Assembly: GCA_900768435.1 (NCBI GenBank)
Contig: CAAGCW010000026.1
Span: forward strand, 124,001-188,000
DNA length: 64,000 nt
Source of the DNA: an uncultured Collinsella sp.
GTDB taxonomy: Bacteria > Actinomycetota > Coriobacteriia > Coriobacteriales > Coriobacteriaceae
Reading direction: 5' to 3'
The notes below the pieces were generated by a model that was given only the letters and a program-made list of their open reading frames with translations, did no database searches and had not been told where the DNA came from. Position numbers and translations under genes: made by a program. Below are positions 33,781-42,278 of the stretch, piece by piece. How positions within the stretch are numbered: the stretch's first letter is position 1; every line of letters starts with the position of its first letter.

Positions 33781-34233
33781 ATGAGCAAGGATTTTATCGC
33801 TCCGATTCAAGTCGTTCATTTGTTTGTTGTCGATTCCGATTTCCATATCGAAGATTCACCCTCGGATAATATGGATTTAAAAGTTGACGTCAGCTATCAG
33901 GATGTTCACCTTTGGAAAAACGATAGCGGCGCGCACGCAAGTTTAAAGATGTGCGTATCTGGCAGTCTCGTTGACAGAGATGAAGGTGCACAGGAGAAGA
34001 TGCACGCTGGCGTTACAGTATTCATCTCGGTTTCAGCGCAAATCCCAATGAACTCTCCCGATGACGAGGCGCGTCACTACCTTCTTTCAAATGCCATTTC
34101 GATGGCATATGCCCATGCGAAGAGCTATCTGATGGTTGTTACTGGACTTTCGCCCATGGGGGCGCTTACATTGCCTGCTATTCTCCCTGCGGAGCTGTCA
34201 GCAGATTGCGATGCGCCTTTTCAGAGCGAATAG
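33781..34233 (+). CDS. SecB-like chaperone of a toxin-antitoxin-chaperone module
   Basis: 150 residues. Alternating strands (VDVSYQDVHLW, HASLKMCVSGSLVD, GVTVFISVSAQIP) are followed by YLLSNAISMAYAHAKSYLMV and TGLSPMGALTLPAILPAEL, which resembles the helix and proline-rich end of SecB. Start ATG 33781 has GGAGG eight bases ahead. The 134 bases between the antitoxin and this gene hold nothing obvious. Position after HigB and HigA supports a TAC chaperone that stabilises the antitoxin. The SecB assignment is by eye. Confidence 0.58.
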   Translation: MSKDFIAPIQVVHLFVVDSDFHIEDSPSDNMDLKVDVSYQDVHLWKNDSGAHASLKMCVSGSLVDRDEGAQEKMHAGVTVFISVSAQIPMNSPDDEARHYLLSNAISMAYAHAKSYLMVVTGLSPMGALTLPAILPAELSADCDAPFQSE

Positions 34234-34388
34234 CAGCCTTTCAATGAGCCTGGGTCGGACGAGTTGCCATCCCCACATCCTCTGAAAATGTTCTTAAGAC
34301 AGCCTTAAAGGCGTTCCGGCTCGCGTTGACAGCGTACAATACGCATGTTTGACTATGACAAATGTGGAATTACGGGGAGGAGTGCGCC

Positions 34389-36527
34389 ATGGAAGTGCTG
34401 GTTGTTGGCAACACCGCATATGTTGACGATGACTTTTGTGCCAAGGCGTTCCCCGGCGACCATGTGCAGGTCGTAGCCGCGCAGGACACGCGCCGCGATG
34501 AGTCGTCGCCCCATGCCTCGTGGAAAGAGCTGCTCCAGCACTTGGAGCAGGCCTACGAGTTCGACCGCGTGGTCTACCTGTCTAATTACCTTACCCCGCA
34601 TAACGATACCGTGGGCGATATCGAGCTGCTGCGCTCGGTCTTTCGTACGTGCGCGGGTCGCCGGGTCCAACTACTGTATGTAGCGGGGCCCGCGGGTGCC
34701 GAGGGTGCCGCCGATGCCGCGGGGCGAACGGGCAAAGGCATTATCGCGCACGCAGCCAACGACCTGTGCCGCTACTACGCTGCTCGCGAGGGCGTTCAGA
34801 CCAAGATCCTGCGCGTGCCGTTCCTGTATACCGCGTCTGCTGCGCTGGAGGACCCGTTTTTGGTGCCGATGTTCGACGCATGCTCAACCGGATCGGCCGC
34901 TTTGCAGGGCGCGCAGGATGCGGCGTTTCCGCTGCTGTGTGCCGAGGAACTTTCGGTGCTGGTACGCCGTATCTTCGACAGCTGGGATGGCAACTTTGAG
35001 ACGCTCGACGTTGCCGATGCCTTCCATCACACGGCGGGTGAGGTGGGGGACGCCCTCAAGGCGTTGTTCCCCGGCCTTGCCGTTGCCTATGGCGATTCTG
35101 CTGGTTGCGTCCTGCCCGCCAGCGACGTCGCTCGCGTGTGCTATGGCTGGTTTCAGCGCTACGACTTGCTGTGCGATCTCTCGACCATTCAAGCGCGTTG
35201 GGATGCTGGCCGCGCAAAGAAGGTCAACCCCTTGCGCGCCGCCATCGACCGCATCCAAATGCGCACGCTGCCTATTAAATGCCTGGAGACGGGCGTTGCC
35301 TGGGTTCTGTTCGATGCGCTGGAGCGCTTGTTCTCGCAATCGGCCCAGCTCAACGTGCTCGACTATCGCCTGCTCTACGTGGTGCTGATCGGCACGCTGT
35401 ATGGCTTGGACTTTGGCCTGGTTGCGGCGCTGCTGGCGTCGGTGGGTTTGGCCGCGAGTTACTTTACTCTGTACGGCTATACCTTCCAGGGCCTTTTCTA
35501 CGAGCCGTCCAACTGGCTGCCGTTTATTGCGTACTTTGTTGTGGGTGCCGTGTGCGGCTATGTGCAGCTGCGCAACAGCGAAGCCATTAGGGCGGAGCGC
35601 GATCAAAACGAGCTCGTGCGCAACCGCAATACGTTCCTTACGCAGCTCTACCACGACGCTATCGAGGACAAGCGCGCGTACAGGCGCCAGATCGTGGGTC
35701 GCCACGACAGCTTTGGCAAGATCTTTGCCGTGACGCAGGAGCTCGATGTGCTCAACCCTCGCGACATCTATCGCAAGTGCTGCGAGCTTTTGGGCGAGAT
35801 CCTCGAGAACGATTCGGTGGCGATCTACCATGTTTCGGGCGGGGCATTTGCACGCCTGGTGGCAGCAAGTCCCGCGATTGCCGAAGATGCCGCACGCTCG
35901 CTCACACTTGAGCAGCTTGCACCTCTTTTGGGCGACGGGGGTCACTCGAACCTGTGGGTGAACCGCGAGCTGACGCCGGGGCTTCCCATGTTTGGATACA
36001 CGATCGAGCGCGACGGGGCACCCGCCGTGTTGATCTTTGTACGTCGCGCGGCCGAAAACCAAATGACCCTCTATTATCAAAACCTGTTCCGCATCTTGTG
36101 CGGCCTGGTCGAAAGCGCGCTGGGCCGTGCCTTTGACTATGAGGCGGTGGCACAGGATAAGCGCTGCGTTGAAGGTACTTGCGTGCTCAAGCAGGCTGCC
36201 TTTGGCCAAGAGCTCGCGGCGGAGCAGGCGCTGGCAGATAGCAAGATGGGGAGTTTTTTGCTCCTGCGCGTGGTACCGGGCATGGAGCCTGTCGGCGAGC
36301 TAGTGGGTGCAATTGGGTCGGCAATCCGCGAGAGCGACGCGGCGGGCTTGGTCGATGGCGACGTGCTCTACCTGCTTATGCGCCAGGCAAAGGCGTGCGA
36401 TCTGCCCATTATCCGCGAGCGTCTGAGCGCAAAACAGATTGCGGTGGAGCCCGTCGACGGCGAGGACATCGTGGCGCTGCTGCAGCATATTGCTGACACC
36501 GGTGACGGTGAGGGGGGTGCCGCTTGA
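34389..36527 (+). CDS. pelD: PelD-like c-di-GMP receptor with N-terminal SDR-like domain
   Basis: 712 residues from ATG 34389 (GGGGAGGAG upstream). Residues 1-230 resemble an extended short-chain dehydrogenase/epimerase but lack a proper GxxGxxG. Several membrane helices lie at about 325-395. A GAF-like domain follows (about 450-580) and then a degenerate GGDEF domain. R647-E-S-D650 stands five residues before D656-G-D-V-L660, the exact I-site to GGDEF spacing, so c-di-GMP binding without cyclase activity is expected, as in PelD of Pel polysaccharide systems. It is the first gene of the operon; TTGACA at 34326 may be part of its promoter. Confidence 0.75.
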   Translation: MEVLVVGNTAYVDDDFCAKAFPGDHVQVVAAQDTRRDESSPHASWKELLQHLEQAYEFDRVVYLSNYLTPHNDTVGDIELLRSVFRTCAGRRVQLLYVAGPAGAEGAADAAGRTGKGIIAHAANDLCRYYAAREGVQTKILRVPFLYTASAALEDPFLVPMFDACSTGSAALQGAQDAAFPLLCAEELSVLVRRIFDSWDGNFETLDVADAFHHTAGEVGDALKALFPGLAVAYGDSAGCVLPASDVARVCYGWFQRYDLLCDLSTIQARWDAGRAKKVNPLRAAIDRIQMRTLPIKCLETGVAWVLFDALERLFSQSAQLNVLDYRLLYVVLIGTLYGLDFGLVAALLASVGLAASYFTLYGYTFQGLFYEPSNWLPFIAYFVVGAVCGYVQLRNSEAIRAERDQNELVRNRNTFLTQLYHDAIEDKRAYRRQIVGRHDSFGKIFAVTQELDVLNPRDIYRKCCELLGEILENDSVAIYHVSGGAFARLVAASPAIAEDAARSLTLEQLAPLLGDGGHSNLWVNRELTPGLPMFGYTIERDGAPAVLIFVRRAAENQMTLYYQNLFRILCGLVESALGRAFDYEAVAQDKRCVEGTCVLKQAAFGQELAAEQALADSKMGSFLLLRVVPGMEPVGELVGAIGSAIRESDAAGLVDGDVLYLLMRQAKACDLPIIRERLSAKQIAVEPVDGEDIVALLQHIADTGDGEGGAA

Positions 36528-37429
36528 TCTCGCTTGTCGTTGCCGCCGTCTTGTTGCTGATTCATGCGCTGGTTTGTCTGATGCTGTGGACGCTTATGAA
36601 GTCGGGCCTGCTGCCGGTGCGCGGGCATATGCTGGCTGTGATAGTGCTGGTGCCGCTGTGGGGCCCGTTCCTGGTGGTTCTGCTATCGGTCCGCGGCGCG
36701 GTGTTTGGCGAGGGGCTGAAAGAGTCTGCGCTGGAGTCGCTGCGCTTCAACGACGATCTACATCGCAGCATCCTAGTGCACGAACGTGATGCCGATGCGA
36801 GCGTAGTGCCGCTCGAGGAGGCGCTCATCGTCAACGACCCGGCATACCGGCGCCGCCTAATGCTCTCCATGCTCACCGAGGAGCCCGACGCTTACCTGGC
36901 GCAGCTGCAGGCGGCTAAGCTTAACGACGACGTTGAGGTGGCGCACTATGCCGCGACGGCGGTGGCGCAGATCTCCAAGGAGTCCGACCTTAAACTGCAG
37001 CAGCTGGAGCGTGCCTTTAAGACGGACCCGAGCGCGCAAAACCTCAACGAATACTGCGATTTTCTTGGTGAATACTTGGGCTCGGGCTTGGCTGAGGGGC
37101 GCGTGGCTCAGATTCAGCGCCAACAGTACGCGCGCCTGCTTGCGCGTCGCTGCGAGCGCGAGGATACCCTTGAGCTTCGCATTCGATACGCGACGGCGCT
37201 GGCCGATGTCGGACAGATCGACGAGGCGCAGACCGTGACCGACCAGCTGGTGTTCGATGTGCCCGAGGAGCAGGAGGTTTGGATGCTTTGCCTGCGCCTT
37301 GCGGTGATGCGCCGCGACGGTGACGAGGTCCACCGCGTGATCGATGCGATTGACAAACAGCATGTGTACTTGAGCGCTGCCAACCGCGAGGAACTGGCGT
37401 TTTGGCGCAACGGAGAGGAGGCCCGATGA
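36524..37429 (+). CDS. PelE-like membrane protein with helical repeats
   Basis: 301 residues from TTG 36524, overlapping the PelD-like stop; GAGGGGGG precedes it. Two membrane helices are at about 2-25 and 33-52. The remainder is a soluble, all-helical, TPR-like region (LNEYCDFLGEYLGSGLAEGR, then LARRCEREDTLELRIRYATA). PelE in known Pel clusters has this arrangement and works with PelD, PelF and PelG at the membrane. Sequence similarity alone is weak, so the call rests on architecture and position. Confidence 0.6.
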   Translation: MISLVVAAVLLLIHALVCLMLWTLMKSGLLPVRGHMLAVIVLVPLWGPFLVVLLSVRGAVFGEGLKESALESLRFNDDLHRSILVHERDADASVVPLEEALIVNDPAYRRRLMLSMLTEEPDAYLAQLQAAKLNDDVEVAHYAATAVAQISKESDLKLQQLERAFKTDPSAQNLNEYCDFLGEYLGSGLAEGRVAQIQRQQYARLLARRCEREDTLELRIRYATALADVGQIDEAQTVTDQLVFDVPEEQEVWMLCLRLAVMRRDGDEVHRVIDAIDKQHVYLSAANREELAFWRNGEEAR

Positions 37430-39306
37430 GCGTGGTGCAACATATCCGCGACCGTGCGGGCCATTTTCGCTGGATGGGGCTGCTTGTGGTGTGGGCGGTC
37501 TTTATTGCCATGGCCGCCGTGCTGCTGGTGGAACGTGCCGGCGTGCAGTACAGTGCGGGCCAGCATAAGCTGGGGATGCTTGCCGCCAACGATGCGGTGC
37601 CGGCCTCCTCGGCAATCTTTGGCCAAAAGCCCACGTGCCTGGTCATTACCGATTCCGATCAAGCTGGCGTCGAGGACGTAAAGGAACAGTTCGACCAGAT
37701 CTTGCTCGACATGAAGATCGCGCACCGCGACGTGGACCTTGCCGTGGACGGCGCGGATGCCATTCCCTCGCTGACCTCCTACGATCGCGTGATTTTGCTC
37801 ATGCCGTCGCTCGATGGGCTCTGTACGCACCTGAGCGACCTTATGAGTTGGGTGAGTGCCGGCGGTTCGCTTATGCTCGCCATGCCTCCGGATAACTCGA
37901 GCTATCTGCAAGCGATTGCCCCCAAGCTTGGTATTGAATCTGCCGGATATGACTATGTAAAAGCCGAAAGCATTGTGCCGAGCGAGGACTTTATGCTGGG
38001 CGGGGGAGATCGCTACGAGATCTCGGACCCCTTTGATTCGTCGCTTTCGGTTTCGCTGCGCGAGACGGCTCGTGTGTGGGCTAAGACCGGCGATGCGGGC
38101 GCCCCACTCATTTGGTCGAATGACTGCGGCAGTGGTCACACCGTGGTGTGCAACATTGGCATCTACGACAAGGTCATGCGGGGGTTCTATGCTTCGGCCA
38201 TAAGCTTGCTGGGTGATGCCACGGCCTATCCGGTCATTAACAGCGCCGTGTTCTATTTGGACGACTTTCCTAGCCCCGTGCCCTCGGGCGATGGTACTTA
38301 TATTAAGCGTGACTACGGCCTTTCCATTGCGGATTTTTACACCAAGGTCTGGTGGCCCGATCTGCAAAAGCTCGCGCAAAAATACGGCATTCGCTATACC
38401 GGCGTGATGATCGAAAACTATGAGGACGCGGTTAACCAGACCGAGCCCGCGCGCCAGCCCGATACCACGCAGTTCCGCTACTATGGCGGCATGCTGCTGC
38501 AGATGGGCGGAGAGCTGGGCTTTCACGGCTATAACCATCAGCCGCTGGCGCTTTGGGATACCGACTACGGCACGATGTACGACTACAAGACATGGAAGAA
38601 CAAGGAGACGCTCGTCGCTTCACTCAATGAGCTTATTGCCTTCCAGGACGAGGTGCTGCCCAACGCGCACGGCTCGGTCTACGTGCCGCCGTCGAATATC
38701 CTTTCGGCCCGCGCGCGCAAGCTTATCGGTACCGATGTCCCGCGCATTAAGACCATTGCCAGTACGTATTTTGAGGACGGCACCGACCTGCCGTACGTGC
38801 AGGAGTTTGGCGTGGCGAGCGATGGCATTGTGGAGCAGCCGCGTATTGTCTCGGGCGGCATGGTCGACGATTCCTACATGCGCCTGGCTGCCGTGTCCGA
38901 GCTCAACATGCACTACGTGAGCACGCACTTTATGCACCCGGACGACCTGCTCGATCCCGATCGAGGCGCCAAGGAGGGCTGGGAGGTCTACAAGGGCGGC
39001 TTGACCAACTACCTGGACTGGCTTACCAAGTCTGCGCCCGACCTGCGCAAACAAACCGGTTCGGAATGCTCGGGCGCCATCCAGCGCTTTTCGTCCGTGA
39101 CGGTGAGCGTGGATGCAAACGCGGATGCCTGGACACTCAGTCTGGGCAATTTCCACGACGAAGCGTGGCTCATGTTCCGCGCCAACAACGGCGAGCCGGG
39201 TGCGGTCACGGGTGGCGAGATTACGCATCTGACGGGCGACCTGTACCTGGTCAAAGCCACGGACAAGACGGTGACCATTGCACGCAAGGAGGGTGGCGAC
39301 AAATGA
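37426..39306 (+). CDS. DUF2194 protein, polysaccharide-deacetylase-like
   Basis: 626 residues from ATG 37426 (GAGGAGG upstream). One N-terminal membrane helix (about 17-38) anchors a large extracytoplasmic part. An inner DUF2194/NodB-like domain has D279-D280 in FYLDDFPSPVP, H367-G-Y-N-H371 in LGFHGYNHQ and YVPPSN, consistent with the metal and catalytic motifs of carbohydrate esterase 4 enzymes. It may take the role of the PelA deacetylase, removing acetyl groups from the exported polymer. No glycoside hydrolase domain is seen. Confidence 0.75.
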   Translation: MSVVQHIRDRAGHFRWMGLLVVWAVFIAMAAVLLVERAGVQYSAGQHKLGMLAANDAVPASSAIFGQKPTCLVITDSDQAGVEDVKEQFDQILLDMKIAHRDVDLAVDGADAIPSLTSYDRVILLMPSLDGLCTHLSDLMSWVSAGGSLMLAMPPDNSSYLQAIAPKLGIESAGYDYVKAESIVPSEDFMLGGGDRYEISDPFDSSLSVSLRETARVWAKTGDAGAPLIWSNDCGSGHTVVCNIGIYDKVMRGFYASAISLLGDATAYPVINSAVFYLDDFPSPVPSGDGTYIKRDYGLSIADFYTKVWWPDLQKLAQKYGIRYTGVMIENYEDAVNQTEPARQPDTTQFRYYGGMLLQMGGELGFHGYNHQPLALWDTDYGTMYDYKTWKNKETLVASLNELIAFQDEVLPNAHGSVYVPPSNILSARARKLIGTDVPRIKTIASTYFEDGTDLPYVQEFGVASDGIVEQPRIVSGGMVDDSYMRLAAVSELNMHYVSTHFMHPDDLLDPDRGAKEGWEVYKGGLTNYLDWLTKSAPDLRKQTGSECSGAIQRFSSVTVSVDANADAWTLSLGNFHDEAWLMFRANNGEPGAVTGGEITHLTGDLYLVKATDKTVTIARKEGGDK

Positions 39307-40730
39307 GAATCTGCTTGGTACTCGAGGGCTGCTACCCCTATGTGCACGGCGGCGTGTCCACATGGATGCACGGCTATATACAGGCCATGCCCGAGCACGA
39401 GTTTGTGCTGTGGGTGATTGGCGCGCATGCTGCCGACCGCGGCAAGTTTGTCTACGAGCTCCCCAAAAACGTGGTCGAGGTGCACGAGGTGTTCTTGGAC
39501 GACGCGCTGCGTCTTTCGGGCGAGCAAGAAGAAGCTAGCTTTAACGACCGTGAGCGCGAGGCGCTACGCCGTCTGGTTTCGCTCTCCAATCCGGACTGGG
39601 ACGTGCTGTTCGATATCTTCCACCGCCGTCGCGTGCATCCGCTCTCGTTTTTACAGAGCCGCACGTTTATGGATATCTTTCGCGACGTGTGCCTGGCCGA
39701 GTACCCATACACGCCCTTTGCCGATGCATTCCACACCATGCGCTCCATGCTGCTGCCCGTGCTCTACCTTCTGGGCAGCGAGGTGCCGGTAGCCGATGTG
39801 TACCACGCCATCTCGACCGGCTACGGCGGCCTGCTCGCCTGCCTGGGCTCAAGCGTTCGCCAGGCTCCTGTGCTGCTGACCGAGCACGGCATTTATACCC
39901 GCGAGCGCGAGGAAGAGATCATTCGCGCCGACTGGGTGGTGCCGTCGTTTAAGGACCGCTGGATTCGCTTTTTCTACCTACTTTCGGAGGAGATCTACCG
40001 CCGCGCCTTCCGCGTGACGAGCTTGTTCCATAACGCCCGTAAGACGCAGATCGATATGGGCTGCGATGCGGACAAATGCCTGGTTATTCCCAATGGCATC
40101 CAGTTCGACCGCTTTAAGGACATTCCCTTAAAGCCCGATGACGGCTGGGTGGACATTGGCGCGGTGGTGCGTCTGGCACCCATCAAGGACGTCAAGACCA
40201 TGATCTATGCCTTCTTTGAGCTGCACGAGCGCCTGCCCAAGGTGCGCCTGCACATCATGGGCGGCGTGGATGACGAGGAGTACGGTGCCGAGTGCCACGC
40301 GCTGGTCGAAACCCTGGGCGTGCGCGACCTGATCTTTACCGGGCGCGTCAACGTGGTCGAGTACATGGAAAAGCTCGACTTTACCATTTTGACGAGCATC
40401 TCCGAGGGCCAGCCCCTCAGCGTGCTGGAGTCGCTTGCAGCGCGCCGTCCCTGCGTGACGACCGAGGTGGGCTGCTGCCGCGAGCTGCTCGAAGGCGCCC
40501 CGGGCGACGACTTTGGCGTGGCAGGTTTTGTGACGCCGCCTATGTATCGCAAGGGCTTGGCCGATGCCATGGAGCGCATGTGCACAAGCCGCGCCCGCCG
40601 CATTGAGATGGGGGAGCGCGGCCAGCGTCGCGTTGCCACGTACTTTTTGCACGAGCAGATGCTCGCCAACTATCGCGCGCTGTACGACGAGACGGCGCGT
40701 GCGTTTGACCTGCCCAGAGAGGGGGAGTAG
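39303..40730 (+). CDS. pelF: PelF-like glycosyltransferase
   Basis: 475 residues. The N-terminus ICLVLEGCYPYVHGGVSTWM is the PelF hallmark, followed by DVYHAISTGYGGLLACLGSS and the GT4 E-x7-E region TSISEGQPLSVLESLAARRP. PelF is the cytosolic polymerase that uses UDP-sugars (UDP-GlcNAc/GalNAc type in known systems). ATG 39303 overlaps the DUF2194 stop (ATGA), showing translational coupling. Confidence 0.92.
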   Translation: MRICLVLEGCYPYVHGGVSTWMHGYIQAMPEHEFVLWVIGAHAADRGKFVYELPKNVVEVHEVFLDDALRLSGEQEEASFNDREREALRRLVSLSNPDWDVLFDIFHRRRVHPLSFLQSRTFMDIFRDVCLAEYPYTPFADAFHTMRSMLLPVLYLLGSEVPVADVYHAISTGYGGLLACLGSSVRQAPVLLTEHGIYTREREEEIIRADWVVPSFKDRWIRFFYLLSEEIYRRAFRVTSLFHNARKTQIDMGCDADKCLVIPNGIQFDRFKDIPLKPDDGWVDIGAVVRLAPIKDVKTMIYAFFELHERLPKVRLHIMGGVDDEEYGAECHALVETLGVRDLIFTGRVNVVEYMEKLDFTILTSISEGQPLSVLESLAARRPCVTTEVGCCRELLEGAPGDDFGVAGFVTPPMYRKGLADAMERMCTSRARRIEMGERGQRRVATYFLHEQMLANYRALYDETARAFDLPREGE

Positions 40731-40733
40731 CCG

Positions 40734-42278
40734 GTGGCCGGAATCGGTTTTGAGCTCAAACGCCTGTTTAGGCGCAAGGGTCTGTTTGCCACGATGCGCG
40801 CCTATGGCTACGCCGGCATTGTGTGCACGGGCCCCATGCTGCTTGGCGTGCTGCTCCAGGTGGGTATCTTGGTGCTGTGCGGTCTGTGGGGTGTGGGCCG
40901 CGCCAACCAGGATCTGTTGGTGTGCATGGTGACCTATACGCTGCTGGCATCGCTCACGCTCACAAGCTTTTTCTCCATGCCGGTCACGCGCTTTTTGGCC
41001 GACATGCTTTTTGCCGAGCGCGAGGATGAGATCCTGCCTTCGTTTTGGGGATCTAATGCCATCATGCTCGTTGCGGGCACGGTGCTCTACGGCGTCTTTT
41101 TGCTGTTCTCGGGCGCCACGCTGCTGCAGGGGCTGCTGTGCCTGTGGCTGTTCAACATTATGATTGTCAACTGGAACGGCATGAGCTATCTCACGGCCAT
41201 CAAGGATTATCGTGGCATTCTGTGCAGCTTTGCGGCTGCCATTGGCGTGGCGTGCCTGTGCGCCCTGGCAGCGCTGGCGCTGGGACTGCCGCCGGTCGAG
41301 GGCCTGTTGGCGTCAATCGCCCTAGGCTACGGCGTCATGCTCGCCTGGGATGTGGTACTGCTGTACCGGTATTTTCCACGGAGTGACCGGAGTCCCTGGC
41401 GTTTTTTGCGCTGGCTCGACCAATTTATGCCGCTTGCGCTTACGGGGCTGTTTACCAACTTGGGGCTTTTCGCACACCTGGTTATTATCTGGGCGGGCCC
41501 TATTGGCGTGCAGATCAAAGGCCTGTTTTACGGGGCTCCTTACCATGACGTGCCGGCACTCATTGCGTTTTTGACCACACTCGTCACGACCGTCAACTTT
41601 GTGGTGTCGGTCGAGGTCAATTTCTATCCGCGCTACCGTGACTACTACAGTCTGTTTAACGACGGCGGCGTGGTGGGCGATATTGTGGTGGCCGAGGAGG
41701 AGATGCTCTCCACGCTCAACAGCGAACTGCGCTTTTGCGCGCTCAAGCAGCTGTTTGTGACGGCGGCGGTCATTTCGCTCGAGACCACAGTGTTCTCGGC
41801 CCTGCCGCTGGGCTTTAACAATCTGATGCACGGGTATTTTCGCACATTATGCGTAGGCTACGGCCTGTATGCCGTGGGCAACACAATCCTGCTGATCTTG
41901 CTGTACTTTACCGACTACAAGGGAGCCGTTCTGGCCTCGGGCCTGTTTGCCGGTGTGGCCGGGCTGGCGACTGCCGTGTCGTTGCTTTTGCCGCAGCAGT
42001 TTTACGGCTTTGGTTTTTTGTTGGGTGCGGCGGTGTTTTTTATCGTGGCGCTGCTGCGGCTCGATACCTATACCGCCAACTTGCCGTATCGTATCCTGAG
42101 CCAGCAGCCCATTGTGGCGACCGACAAGACGGGCTGGTTTACACAGCTGGGCCGCTTGCTCGACCGTGTCGAACAGCGCTATGAGGACAAGCGCGTGGGC
42201 GGTGAGCCGCGCAGTGCGTTTGAACGTATGGTGGTTCGCCTGTACCAAAAACATTGGGGAGGTTCTGATGATCGATAA
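40734..42278 (+). CDS. pelG: PelG-like membrane transporter
   Basis: 514 residues with about twelve membrane helices. The N-terminus AGIGFELKRLFRRKGLFATM and YAGIVCTGPMLLG is the PelG signature, within the MOP flippase superfamily. It should move the polymer across the membrane together with PelD, PelE and PelF. GTG 40734 is preceded by GAGGGGGAG. The C-terminal cytoplasmic tail overlaps the CotH-like gene by 11 bases. Confidence 0.9.
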   Translation: MAGIGFELKRLFRRKGLFATMRAYGYAGIVCTGPMLLGVLLQVGILVLCGLWGVGRANQDLLVCMVTYTLLASLTLTSFFSMPVTRFLADMLFAEREDEILPSFWGSNAIMLVAGTVLYGVFLLFSGATLLQGLLCLWLFNIMIVNWNGMSYLTAIKDYRGILCSFAAAIGVACLCALAALALGLPPVEGLLASIALGYGVMLAWDVVLLYRYFPRSDRSPWRFLRWLDQFMPLALTGLFTNLGLFAHLVIIWAGPIGVQIKGLFYGAPYHDVPALIAFLTTLVTTVNFVVSVEVNFYPRYRDYYSLFNDGGVVGDIVVAEEEMLSTLNSELRFCALKQLFVTAAVISLETTVFSALPLGFNNLMHGYFRTLCVGYGLYAVGNTILLILLYFTDYKGAVLASGLFAGVAGLATAVSLLLPQQFYGFGFLLGAAVFFIVALLRLDTYTANLPYRILSQQPIVATDKTGWFTQLGRLLDRVEQRYEDKRVGGEPRSAFERMVVRLYQKHWGGSDDR

